From positions 372,001-436,000 of the forward strand of contig JAKEKT010000003.1 of the NCBI GenBank assembly GCA_021495925.1: a stretch of DNA of 64,000 nucleotides, read 5' to 3'. The translations under genes were made by a program, and so were the position numbers. This document shows, piece after piece, positions 44,992 to 56,362 of the stretch (within the stretch, counting starts at the first letter, position 1; the number at the start of each line of letters is the position of its first letter). Below the pieces are notes generated by a model. It did not search any database and was not told where the DNA came from. It was given only the letters and a program-made list of their open reading frames with translations. Source of the DNA: Diplodia intermedia. Its lineage: Eukaryota; Ascomycota; Dothideomycetes; Botryosphaeriales; Botryosphaeriaceae.

Positions 44992-46815
44992 ATGCACGAC
45001 ATGGCCAGCCTTGTAACCCTGCTTCTCCTCTGCTTCCTGCTGATCGGGGCCGTCCTAGCCCAAGAAGAAGACCCAGTCGTCCAACTCGACTACGGAACCC
45101 TCCAAGGCCGCTACAATGCCGACTACAACATCTCCTACTTCCGCAAGATCCCCTTCGGCGCCTCCACCGCCGGCGAGAACCGCTTCCGCGCGCCGCAACC
45201 GCCCCCGCCGCTGACCGACCGCACCACGCCATACAACACCGACCAGTCCTTCGACATGTGCCCGCAGCGTACCGTCAACGGCTCGGAAGACTGCCTCTAC
45301 CTGGGCCTGTACTCGCGGCCCTGGACGGCCGGCGCCCCCCTCCGCCCCGTCCTCGTCGTCTTCTACGGCGGCGGCTTCATCCAGGGCTCCGCCACCTTCT
45401 CGATCCCGCCGCCCATGTACCCGGTCCTCAACGCGAGCGCCGCCAACGACTTCGTCGTCGTCTACCCCAACTACCGCACCAACGCCTTCGGCTTCCTCCC
45501 CGGCCGCGCCGTCCGCGACTCGCCCGCCGCCGACCTCAACGCCGGCCTGCTCGACCAGCGCGCCGCGCTGCGCTGGGTCCGCGCCAACATCGCCGCCTTC
45601 GGCGGCGACCCGGCCCGGGTCACCATCCAGGGCCAGTCCGCGGGCGGCGGGTCCGTCGTCGCGCAGGCCATCGCCGCCACCGACGACGCCTCGGCGGACA
45701 AGCTCTTCTCGCGCGCCCTCCCCGGCTCGCCCTTCTGGCCCAAGACGTACGCGTACGACGCGCTCGAGGCCGAGGCCCTCTACGCCGAGCTCGCGGCGCG
45801 CGTTGGGTGCGGCGGCGGCGACGCCGCCAACCAAACGGATCATCACGGCTCGCTGGCCTGCCTCAAGGCCGCCGACGTGCAGGCGATCCGCGACGCCAGC
45901 CTCGCCATCAGCGCGCTCAACAAGAACACCACGTCCTCGTTCAACTGGGCGCCCGTCGTCGACGGCGACTTCCTCCGCTCCCCGCTATCCGCCGTCCGGA
46001 CGCTCGGCGGCGGCGCCGGCGTCGCCGTCGTCTGGTCGTCGTTCAACACGCACGAGGGCGAGAACTTCGTGCCGGGCGGCCTCGGCCGGCAGGTCGGCAG
46101 CGACGCGTACGGCTTCAACGGCTCCGAGGCGGGCTTCGACTTCTGGCTGCGCGGGTACCTGCCGCGCTTCTCGGCCGCGCAGGTCGCCGAGGTGAAGCGG
46201 CTGTATCCGGCCGCCGGCGACGCCGAGGGGGCGGCTTGGAACTCGACGTCCGTGCGGGCGGGCATGGTGTTTAGGGATTCGGTGCTGGCGTGCCCGGGGC
46301 TTTGGCTGGCCGAGGCCGCGGGGGAGAAGGGGTATTTGAGCGAGTACACCATCAGGTGAGTGAACAAAAGGAGAGAGGCCCATAAGCCGCAAGGTGCTAA
46401 AGGAAACTTCCAGCCCGGCGAAGCACGGGAGCGATACGCAGTTTGTAAGTGATGCCGCATTTCACTCTTCTCGTTTCCTGTCCTTCTCTTGAAAAGCTTG
46501 ATTCTGTTCGAAATATGAGAGAGATGGAGACTCACTGACTCCCTTTTCTTCGACCGACAGTGGAATCAAATAAACTCGGTCCAGGAGTCGCAGCCCGTCA
46601 CCTACAAGGGACTGGCCGGTGCCATGGCTAGCTTCTTCCAAACAGGCGATCCCAACGCTCACAAGTTGACCGACGACTCGCAATCCGGGGTTCCAGAGCT
46701 CGGCACGGGGAAGGAATGGGTGATAAAGACCGAGTCTTTGGAGACGACCGACATTGGCAGGCTGAAAACTCGATGTGCATTCTGGAGGGAGAATGCCGAG
46801 GATGTACCGTTGTAG
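44992..46815 (+). CDS. Secreted type B carboxylesterase/lipase
   Basis: Exons 44992-46355, 46414-46444 and 46561-46815 (introns 58 and 116 nt); 549 aa. The signal peptide is MASLVTLLLLCFLLIGAVLA, followed by QEEDP; the second ATG at 45001 is an equally good start. Alpha/beta-hydrolase landmarks of the COesterase family: YGTLQGRYN, FRKIPFGAS, the EDCLYLGLYSR segment, VVFYGGGFIQGSA (oxyanion hole), nucleophile Ser in GQSAGGGS (about residue 215), Glu in NTHEGENF and His in SPAKHGSD. The 31-nt middle exon codes for KHGSDTQF and so carries the catalytic His. The last exon has VTYKGLAGAMASFF and the terminal CAFWRE typical of fungal members. Likely hydrolyses esters or lipids outside the cell; the substrate is unknown. 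Confidence 0.92.
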
Positions 46816-47030
46816 ACGTAGTAGACCTCGCGTAGGGGATGAAGCGAATCAACCCGCAACAGACGCAAAGAATGCAACGTGCACAGCTCCAAAGCGTGGC
46901 AGAACTTGAAATCTAAAAATTGGGTATCATAGGTTATGTGATTGATGCGTGCGGCATGGCAACGTACACGTATGTTGTATTCTTCTCCAACGATTTTCCT
47001 TTCTGATAGCACACTTCTTGGGGCTACGCT
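46816..47030. other. Convergent 3' spacer
   Basis: 215 bp between the esterase and SWC2 stop codons; no gene. Confidence 0.6.
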
Positions 47031-49172
47031 CTAGGTCCCTTCCATCTTGACATCTTGGCCGTTCGGCTGTTCTTCTTGCGCCGCGTCAGTGGTCTTTTCA
47101 GCTTCAGCTTCCTTCTTCTTGCCCATGAACCTCTCGGGTACGCCTTTCGCCACGGCGAACCTCCCTTCGGTTCTTGGACCAACGAAACAGCCCAGGAGAT
47201 TGCTCCATCTCGCGGTGCCCATCCCTCCTCCAAGACCACCGACAAACCTGCGAATGCTTCTGAACGCGAAGGCATCTGCATATGGCAGTCCGGTGAGAGG
47301 ATCACGGTAGCGTGCGGGTTGAGCCGTGATGCAGCAAAGCTCGCGATGAGGCAGATGAGCGTTTCGAGCACCGCGGCCGGGGGGCGGACGTGTGGGGAGA
47401 GCGATCGGCATGCCCGCTGGCCATTTGAAAAGGGCCCGGGAAAGTGCATCTTTGTCTCGCGGGCGAAGCGAGTCGAAGTTTTGGAGGGTTATTAGATTAC
47501 GAACTGCCCGTAGAACAATCCTCGGTGGCGGCGGTGCGGGCGTAGCTGATTGCGCCTGCTGGAGCGGGTTTGTTGGGTCGTCGGTTTTGATAGGCCCTGG
47601 CTCCGTATTGGTTTCTTTGGCTGACACAGAAGCTGTGGCCTCTGGAGGCAATTGGGAGTGCGCCGAAGGCGGGCGCTGTGCGGAAGTACCATTGGTCTGA
47701 TGGGCGTCCATGGACGCCCAGTCAAAGATGCCATCGAGGAAACCTCCTGCTGACTGTGGCGGAGCAAACATAATGCTGTGGCCTTGCCCAGGTGGTATCT
47801 CTGTTGGTGAGGCGATGGCATTGGATGGCTGGGTTTCAGACGGTTGCGTTTGAGAAAGGTGGGGCTGAGAGGGGTGGGTCTCTGATGGTTGGACTGCCGC
47901 AGGTTGCAATGGAGCTTGCTGCGACCGAACTTGATGCGTTTCTGCCGGCTCTGTTTGGGATGTCTCTAACCCGGAGGTCTGGGGCTCGTTCGGCTGCAGT
48001 TGCGAAGTCTGTCCAACTTCGCCTAGCAAATTCTGAGTTTGCTCCAAGCTACCGTCACCTTTCTCGATCTGTCCAGGGTTACCTGCAGGCGCTTCAGGTT
48101 TGACATCCACCGCAGACTGCATTTGTGATGCACCGCTTTCCTGCCGTCCTTCCTGTTCGGCCGAGCTGTTGGGCTGAGCATCGGCAGTGCTTGCTTCGGG
48201 AGCAGGAGCCGTGTTGACACCATCGTTCGCTGGAGAGGGCTCATCGTCAAGCGCCTCAACCTTGCAGCTGTCCTTTCCCACAAGCTTGAGTTTGTCGTTG
48301 ACCCATAGAGACGGACCACTGTAGTAGCGGACGAAAGGCCCATCTAGCTTCCGATTTTTCAGAGCTTCCAAGCGAGCCTTGTTTTCCTCCGCCTTCAGTC
48401 TTTCTGACTCTTCCCACCGGCTTAGCGTCTTATTGTTACGCTTCTCGACCCGTGCCGCCTCTCTAAGCCGTTCCTCTTGTGTCATGGGCTTGGGTAGATC
48501 CTTCTCCTTTCGCCTCTCCGCCCTTTTCATGACCTCGAGGACATGTAAGCGATGGCGTTCCTTCTCCTCCAGTCCTTGTGCGAGAGTCTGCTTGTTCTGA
48601 ACCGTGAGGCGTCGCGACGAGGATCGGACAGGCCCCTCAGTGGCCTCGGGCAGCCAGGACACGCGCTCAGATTTCTTCTTCGGGCGTGGAGGTGGAGGCA
48701 TCGATTCGTTTGGGGTTGACTGGGCTGTCGTCTTCGCCTTCTTCTGGAGCAGGGCGGCCTGTGCGAAGGGATCTTTTCGTTTGCGCTTCTGGATCAGCTT
48801 CTGCTGGCGCTCCTCTTTGCGCAGGACCTTTTCGCCGGTGTCGTCGGCATCCTGCTCGCCTTCGTCGTCGTCCTCGTCACCCGAAGACTCCAAGGCTACG
48901 TCTTCGGGCGCGACAGCATCTTCGCCGCCAAACTCGTCGTCGTCGGCATCCTCGGCCCAGTGCTCATTACTGTAGAAGTCCTGCGCGTCCGGCTGCTCTT
49001 CAGGCCGCTCCTCCTGCTCGAGCAGCTTCCGCATCCAGTTGCCCGCGTTTGCGCGGCGTGTGCGGGTGACCACCATGGCGGGCTCGGCATCGGGGGAGCT
49101 ATTGCCATTGCCATTGCCATTGGCGGGTCGAGGCGACGCGCGCTCCATGCCGGGTTGCTCGTCCTGAGACAT
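47031..49172 (-). CDS. SWC2: SWR1 chromatin-remodelling complex subunit Swc2/Vps72 (YL1 family)
   Basis: Single exon, 713 aa, start at ATG 49172. The N-terminal YL1 region (about 30-300) has TRTRRANAGNWMRKLLEQE, an acidic stretch rich in Glu/Asp (DEDDDEGEQDADD) that in this family contacts H2A.Z-H2B, then KKKSERVSWLPEATEGPVRS, RRLTVQNK and a long charged helix (KERHRLHVLEVMKRAERRK). The C-terminal YL1_C domain is present near residue 620 (PARYRDPLTGLPYADAFAF). The protein helps deposit H2A.Z into nucleosomes. It is clearly longer than yeast Swc2: between the two domains lies about 300 residues of low-complexity Ser/Pro/Gln sequence, including imperfect repeats such as QPSETHPSQPHLSQTQPSET at about 47830-47900. 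Divergent from the PUF gene. Confidence 0.92.
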   Translation of the reverse strand: MSQDEQPGMERASPRPANGNGNGNSSPDAEPAMVVTRTRRANAGNWMRKLLEQEERPEEQPDAQDFYSNEHWAEDADDDEFGGEDAVAPEDVALESSGDEDDDEGEQDADDTGEKVLRKEERQQKLIQKRKRKDPFAQAALLQKKAKTTAQSTPNESMPPPPRPKKKSERVSWLPEATEGPVRSSSRRLTVQNKQTLAQGLEEKERHRLHVLEVMKRAERRKEKDLPKPMTQEERLREAARVEKRNNKTLSRWEESERLKAEENKARLEALKNRKLDGPFVRYYSGPSLWVNDKLKLVGKDSCKVEALDDEPSPANDGVNTAPAPEASTADAQPNSSAEQEGRQESGASQMQSAVDVKPEAPAGNPGQIEKGDGSLEQTQNLLGEVGQTSQLQPNEPQTSGLETSQTEPAETHQVRSQQAPLQPAAVQPSETHPSQPHLSQTQPSETQPSNAIASPTEIPPGQGHSIMFAPPQSAGGFLDGIFDWASMDAHQTNGTSAQRPPSAHSQLPPEATASVSAKETNTEPGPIKTDDPTNPLQQAQSATPAPPPPRIVLRAVRNLITLQNFDSLRPRDKDALSRALFKWPAGMPIALPTRPPPGRGARNAHLPHRELCCITAQPARYRDPLTGLPYADAFAFRSIRRFVGGLGGGMGTARWSNLLGCFVGPRTEGRFAVAKGVPERFMGKKKEAEAEKTTDAAQEEQPNGQDVKMEGT
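47820..48060 (-). repeat. Degenerate Gln/Pro/Ser/Thr coding repeats in SWC2
   Basis: Repeated PSET/PSQ/SQTQ units within the coding region indicate an expanded, probably disordered linker. Confidence 0.55.
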
Positions 49173-50733
49173 GGCGCGGGGACCGGTTGAGGAAGGGTGG
49201 TGGGTGACGTAGAAGGTTATGCCGGGCGCGTCTGGCAGGAAACGGTCGCGGCGGCGGCTAAACAAATGGCAGGCGCGGCTTCAGGCGCGTCATGCGGCGG
49301 AGCTCCGAAGCTATGAGCTGAGCTGAGCGCGGGGAGGGGTTGCGGCCTCGGCTCGCGGCAGCCTTCGATTCGAGCGAGCGTGCAAACTGTCGGGTGTTGG
49401 AAGGCGAAACAGGCCCCGGGCGGTGCTAGCGACGTGGGAACTCGAAACAACACCGGGCAGGGCGGCGGCTGATTGGCTGGCAGTGGCCGCCGCCCTCGGT
49501 TTCAGGCGTGTGATGGCACATAAGGCCAATCAACCTTTGGGTCATTGCTCGCCCGCGCTGGCTCGGATCATCGCCAGCACGGCCGGCGAGGCACACGCGC
49601 TGGCCCGTCCGGTCTGGAGAAGCGGCCGCCCGCGCTCCCCAAGGCCCTTGTGCACTCGTCGGCTGCGGAGATCTCGTGTGCGCGGCTTGGTGCTGCTCGC
49701 GAGACGCGGGCAACGCATGCAGGGGAAACAGGCTGGCGGGCAACTGAGCATCGAGGCCGGCCAGGTCGCAGCACACCGAGGGGCGCCCGCATCGCGCTGG
49801 ACGCGCCATACAAGCCCATAGCTTGTTTCAGATTTTGTCTTTCGCGCTGAAGCCACGACGCCTTTCGCCGCCGGCCGCCCACGCGTGCACCCTTGCGCTG
49901 TCCTGTGCTGTGTTTCCGGCCTGTCTGATCGGGGCGCATCTTCAGGCACAGGGCACTCGCCGCTTCGAAAACCACCACAACCCTCCACCTCTCCACCACA
50001 CCACCCCCCTCCCCTTCGTCCCGAGCGTTGCGGCCGTCATTTTAATCAGCCCTGTCGTAATTCGTACCTCCCTTCTCCAGGCCCGCGCCCGGCCTGTCTA
50101 TTGCACCGGCTGCGTCTGTGTATAATCCGCGCCCTCGTCCAACCGCCGCCGTACGCAGTCCTGCCTGCACGCACTCGCACACAGGCTCCTCGCCGCGCTC
50201 GCTGCATCGCCGCCCGTCGCTCCTTGACCTGCTGCTGTGCGTTCCGGCGGCCCGTCGTCCGGCAAGACCCTGCTCCGTCGCCTGGACCTCGAGAGCCCGT
50301 CCCTCTGGCCACGAGAGCTTCCCCTTGACGCCGGCATCGAAACCCTGCTACCCTAATTGCCCCCGTCCCCGCCAGCCCTCGACGCGCACGACCCCTCAGC
50401 AGCGCTGCATCTGCGACCACGAGGCGCAGTTGGCTCCTACACGCACACCCGCCGTTTTCTGCCCGACACCGCTGCTCCCTACGTCAGCCGGCCTGCGAGC
50501 TCAGGGCGCGATTTGTACAGTGGTCGCGAGACAGCTAACGTCGAGCGCCAATCCGCAGCACAGTCCTTCGACGCGGTCCACCACGGCGACCCCAGTCGCC
50601 GCTACATTCCTTTGGCCGGCACCAAGCACGTTTTCGCCTCAGCCCTGGTTTTGGTAATTGAGCGCGCCCGATTTCCGTCCTTTCGAAGCTTTGAAAACTC
50701 GCAAGGGCCATACAGGATTCGCTTTAATTCATA
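49173..50733. promoter_or_regulatory. Divergent promoter and long leader between SWC2 and PUF genes
   Basis: 1.56 kb. The part from about 49960 to 50733 is C/T-rich and resembles a long 5' leader of the PUF gene, with several short ATG-initiated frames that could act as upstream ORFs. No conserved site recognised. Confidence 0.4.
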
Positions 50734-53700
50734 ATGGCTCCTCCGACCTCGAGGCCCGAGCATCACATCAACCTCAACTACCTGCCCCAGCTCACCCCCA
50801 ATCAACCGCGCTCCGGCTCTTCGACCACCGCCACTTCACCCATCGAGCCGCCCACAGCCGGTAACAATGTGAGATATCCTTTGGGCAATGGGAGCAGCAT
50901 GGCCGCCATTGGCAACGCGACCTCAACCGCACGCATGGGTGCTGGCTCCCCGTCCCACGATTACGGCGGCAGGCTCTTTTCAAAGCGGTATGCACAGCCC
51001 CACGTTTTTTTTCCTGGCGCATCAGGGTCTAACCGAAATGCATCACTAGGGCCCGCGAGATCCAGGCACAAGAGGGACTAAACCCTCAACTCTGGGGCCC
51101 TCCGACAAGCGGCAACTCCACGCCTCTGCGAGAGACCATTCCTGAGTCACCGAATGGAGAGAGCTTCCCCGACTTCAACGCAGCCACTGGCATGGAACAG
51201 GCCGCGCAGCAGACCGGGTCGACTCGGAGGACCAGGGCTGGAACTCTGCCCTCCAGGTTTTCGACTGCAGGCGTTCTAAACAGCCTGAAGCCTCAGGCAT
51301 CTCTTCTCCCGCAGACGTCCCGGCCCACACCGTCTACTAGCCCTTTCAAGCCAGGCTCACACACCCCGACTGATCTGGGAGGATTTGGCTCGAGTGGCTC
51401 TACTTCTAATACGAAGTCTTCAGCCATGCTTTCGCGCATGAGGGCCGGCTCGATGCCTCAGCGCCCAGGCTACCTCTCGAACTCCAACCCCTTCGGCTCG
51501 TCAGTTTTCTCGTCGAACTGGGCCAGTGGTCGCGAGCGGGGTAACACTCTCGCCAGCATTCGCTCATCGGAGGGTCCCTCGTCCCCTGCGCACTCCCATT
51601 TCTCGGGCCAGTCGCTCGCCGATAACGATGTCAAGACTCTGGATTACCTCGGCCTTGTCGATACGCCTCAACAATCGCGGGCGACGCTCGCTCCTTCCGA
51701 CATTGAAATCATGTTGGAAAACCAAAGGAACGCCCTTCAGCCGAACATGATCGCCAATCTTGCTGCCATGAACAAGCAGAACGCCGCGAACCGCTTTAGA
51801 TCGTATTCCGTCAATGCCAAAGAGAAATACGCTGATGAGGAAGAGGATGAGATGGAGCACATGGGATACGGCTCGTACAGTGGAACTTTGACGCCCACGC
51901 CTGAGGCCAGCGCCGCTGCCTATGCCAACATCCACGAAGCCGTTCGTCAGCACAATCTGGAAGTGCAGGCTTTTGCGAACTTTGCTAGCGCGAGTCGACC
52001 GAGAGCCCGGACGGCAGGTGTTCTTGAGTCTCCGTCTACTCGTCTCTTGCGCAACTATCTTCCCAGCTCTTCCAGGCTGGACAGCAGCATCAGTGCATCC
52101 GACCTCCAGCTGAACGAGGAAGCCGAGTACAGCGGCCTGACTGAAGCGGTTCAAAGTTTGAACCTCAACGGCAAGCCAATGCCAGAGGCAGTGGGCGAGG
52201 AGAATACTCTTGAAGGCCCCACCAGAGCTTTGTGGCTTGGCAACATCCCCTCCTCTACTACGGTTTCGTCTTTGAACGTCATCTTCAACGTTTTCGGGCC
52301 CATTGAGTCTACCAGGGTTCTTACTCACAAGAACTGCGGATTCGTCAATTTCGAGAACTTGGAGAGCGCGGTTCGTGCCAAGCAGCAATTGAACGGCAAG
52401 GAAATCTTCCCAGGCGCGGGTCCAGTCCGCATTGGCTACGCTAAGGTCCCTAGCGCTTCTGGCACTCCGGGTCATAACGGACTATACCCATCACCGAGCC
52501 CTGACCCGAACTCGAAGACCCAGGGAGATGGATCGTCCCAGGCAGCTGGTAACGCTGCTAACCGCCAGGCCAAGGAAGTGCGTCTTGACACCAGCTCCGC
52601 ACCCCTGACCACGCCCAACCTCAAGGAAATGCAAAGCGAAATCGTCCAGATTGTCAAGGAACTAGGCGCGACCGACGAAGAGGCAATCAACATCGCAGCA
52701 AACGTCTCGCACGCTTTCGAAATCGACCAGTACGAACCCGAAATTCCGCCAATCCCGGAACCATCGCACAACAGGGTGCACGACGCCCCGAGGCTCCGTG
52801 AGATTCGCAAGAGGATCGACAACAACTCCTGCACTCAATCTGAGATTGAGGATGTTGCCATGGCCATGCTTCCCGAAGTTGCGGAACTGTCCTCGGACTA
52901 CCTTGGTAACACGGTGGTGCAGAAGCTGTTTGAATACTGCTCCGAGAGCGTCAAGGAAGCCATGCTCGCCGAAATTGCCCCTCATATGGCTGAGATTGGT
53001 GTGCACAAGAACGGCACTTGGGCTGCACAGAAGATTATCGATGTGGCCAGGACTCCTGTGCTCATGAAGCTGGTCGTTGACAGCCTTCGCCCGTATGCGA
53101 TGGCCTTGTTCCTTGACCAATTTGGCAACTATGTCATGCAGGGCTGCTTGCGCTACCAATGCCCCCTCAACAACTTTATTTTCGAGGTCATGCTAGGCCG
53201 CCTCTGGGACCTCGCCCAGGGCAGGTTCGGTGCCAGAGCCATGAGAGCTTGCCTGGAGAGTCACTTCGCTACGAAGGACCAACAACGAATGATCGCTGCT
53301 GCAATTGCGCTCCACAGTGTTCACCTGGCTACAAATGCCAACGGAGCTCTTCTCCTCACCTGGTTCTTGGACACCTGCACTTTCCCTCGCCGCCGCACTG
53401 TTCTTGCGCCACGCCTTGTGCCTCACTTGGTACACTTGTGCACCCACAAGGTTGCTTACCTCACAGTTCTTAAGATCATCAACCAGCGGAACGAGCCTGA
53501 GGCCCGTGACACTGTTCTGAAGGCCCTCTTCTTCTCTCCCAACGATGAGACCTTGGAAGCTATCTTGCGCGACCAATCCTGCGGTGCCACGCTCATCTTC
53601 AAGGTTCTGACTACTCCGTTCTTCGATGAGAAGATCCGCCCTGAAGTCGTGCAGAACGTTCGCAACGTCCTGCTTCGCATCAAGGCTCAGCCCGCCCAGG

Positions 53701-54463
53701 GCTACAAGCGTCTGATGGACGAAGTTGGTCTCTCTACGCGCAGCGGCGGTCCCAATGCGCGTGACAACCACACGCGGGACATGTCACCTGCTTCCCGTCC
53801 TGGCTCCAAACAAGCCAACATGTCGAACGGCGGCGCGCACCAGCAATCAGCCGGCACTCCTGATAGTCAGATGAGTCGGCCCTTTTTCCCGCCTGGGATG
53901 CCGCAGCCACAATTCGACCCTACCCTAAGCCTTCAGCGTACCGCCAGCATGGACAGCCAAGGGTTTGACCAGTCGGCCTTCCTTCCTAATGGCCTCGGAG
54001 GCTACGGTGCCAACCCTAACCTCGCTATTGCTGCGCAGTACCAACAAGCTATGCTGGCGGCTGCTCAGCAGCAATCGCGTGGCGGCCCGGCTGCTTTTGG
54101 CTACCCCCCTATGAACGGCATGGGTGGAATGCCCGGCGGTGTCGGCATGAACGGCTTCCCGGCTGCCACTGGTGGCCCTGGGGATGCGTTCCGCAGCAGC
54201 CCTCTCGGCGGTGCGCCAGGTCTTGGTATGGCACCTGGTTTCGGCCAGCCAGGTCCCGCTCCCATGATGGGTTTCCAGGGGTCTCCTGTGGTTGCGCCGC
54301 AGGCTCCTTTCGGTTACCCGCCCATGGGATACGGTGTCCCCCAAATGGGGCAACAAGGGGTTCAGCAGCAACAGGCAGCAACAGGCGGCCGCAGGAACAG
54401 GGTAAGTCGATGACCTTTCTTCACCTAAGACCCCATTGATTTTTAACCAAAGTTTAGAGATGA
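50734..54463 (+). CDS. RRM and Pumilio-repeat RNA-binding protein (Jsn1/Puf1-Puf2 type)
   Basis: Exons 50734-50987, 51050-54401 and 54458-54463 (introns 62 and 56 nt); 1203 aa. A Ser/Thr/Pro-rich N-terminal half is followed by one RRM at about 475-550 (RALWLGNIPSSTTVSSLNVI, THKNCGFVNFENLESA). PUF repeats span about 695-975 (DYLGNTVVQKLFEYC, NGTWAAQKIID, DQFGNYVMQGCLRY, GRFGARAMRACLESH, SCGATLIFKVL). A Gln/Gly/Met-rich tail ends the protein. The RRM plus degenerate PUF order matches yeast Jsn1 and Puf2, which bind mRNAs for membrane and mitochondria-associated proteins. The stop at 54411-54413 follows a strong GTAAGT donor; with a TTTAAC branch and TTTAG acceptor, the last exon is only AGATGA, giving Arg-stop. 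Without splicing the protein ends VSR instead. Confidence 0.9.
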
Positions 54464-56362
54464 GTCCTGCCTACCTTACCAGTGCAGGCTGACTGGCCGC
54501 GATCCCTGTATCAATAGAGCGCGTTTCGAAAAATGGGCCGCGCTGCAAACACGCGCGACACGGCGGCCCTACATGATGACCGCAATCCTTTCGAGGGCTG
54601 ACGCCAACTCAAAAGCTGCTGGGAGGCACTGGATGTTCTCTCAATGTGCACACTCTACTTGGGCCTTAGCTACTAGGCCCCCCCTACGGTTTTCGTCACT
54701 CGTTCACGTCTCTGTCGAAGGAATGCGGAGCTACGGTGTTCATTCGGTGCTGTGGAGTTGGATATTCGTCCCTCCCACTTTGTTTTTTTTCCCTATCCTT
54801 TGTTTTATCTTTGTTATTTTCTCCTTCATGTATCAAACTTCACTTCATGACCGGGACCAGAAGGATTCGGGATACGGTGGGGGATGAGGTTACGAGTGAT
54901 GCAGGAAAGATGGGACATGATTGTGGACTATGACTCAGTTCTGGAGTGCTTGGTCCAAGCTCCGTCTGGATGTACTGCCTTACTCCGTTCAGAAATTCCC
55001 CCTCTCTTCAGATCTGCTTCGCACAACTGCACAATCCTAGATTACCATCCATCTCAATGGTGGCAGACTTTTTCCCTTGATCTTTTCTCTTTTCCTTTTA
55101 TGATTATCAAGGAGGAGAGAAACGGACATGTAGATCACACATCACGTTCTTGCTTTGCTCACACAAAAAAAATCCCACAAAAGGCCTTGGTTTGATTTCG
55201 TTGACCCTCTGTAACTCGTTCCACTCGGGGTCTGTTGTGTACGTTGCTTTCGAAAAGCTGTTCATGCCGTGTTATCTTCTCACGAAACAAGTTCGGGCTC
55301 GGTATCTTTGGTGGCTCATTGCAAGCGTTCTTTTGCCATTGACGAGAAAAGACGAGTAAAAAACAAGTCGATTTGAACTTGCTCGTGTTGCAATTGCTCT
55401 GATGCTTACTCTTGCTCCGTACCTACTGTCGCCACCTCTGCCGCCAAACGCAGGCTCCCATACCCGCCGACAAATGCCACCCTTTTATCATCCCAACACC
55501 AGACGTGCAAGCGATTGGCCCCTCTTTAGTCTTGCTCTGCGTGCGGCCTCCAAGTACATGTGTGTAGTTCGTTCTGTCCTCTACACCGCAAGTAAAATTC
55601 CCAACCCAACAACACATTACCATCGGGGAGTCTCCGACGACTGGATGAGAATGTTGGCCTTGGGCTGCATTCGTTCTCTCCTTCCAAGCACTTAAACACC
55701 ATCGAATGCAATGGTTATGTGCCCGACGACAATGTCAAGTGCTTTCAAGTCGTCGGTGTTGGTACCTCTTTTTTTTTCCCCCCAAAGAAGCATGATCCTT
55801 ATATTCTACCGTCTGCTGCCCCAGCTCGCGCAAGAGATCGCAACAATCGACAGAGAGCGATTGTGCATACACAGGCATGCCACAGGTTTTAGCTCAACCG
55901 AGTTTGCACATCGCGCCTACGCAGCTTCTGCTGAGTAAACGTTTCAAGTCCTTTCATGCCGAGCGTGAAGCTTCAATTCCGTCTAGCCCCTGCTATGTCC
56001 GGATTCGACTTTCTTATGAACAAGGCACTGAATCTAAAATTCCCTGACTTACTTCCTAGGCTCCTACACTTTCGAACTCCGAACAGCAACCCCTTTTACT
56101 GTTGTAACTCTTATGCCCAAGAATCAAGAAATGCACGGGTTTCTGTTCAACTTGCGCAACGCTGATGCGCTAACCTGAGCCCCCACTGAAGGCTCAGTAC
56201 AATGAGCTTTTCTTAAGGCGACTTTACTGAAGACCGGCCCTAAGTTGCATCTCTTGCTATTCCCGCTATGGCCATTCCAACCTTAACGCCTTTGAGACTC
56301 TGACAATTGAACTTACCGTCTCGATGTCATCTTGCTCCCATTCGAGCACAACCACGGTATCC
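54464..56362. other. Convergent intergenic region
   Basis: 1.9 kb between the PUF and Ku70 stop codons, T-rich with short ORFs only. Probably two 3' UTRs plus spacer; nothing else recognised. Confidence 0.5.
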
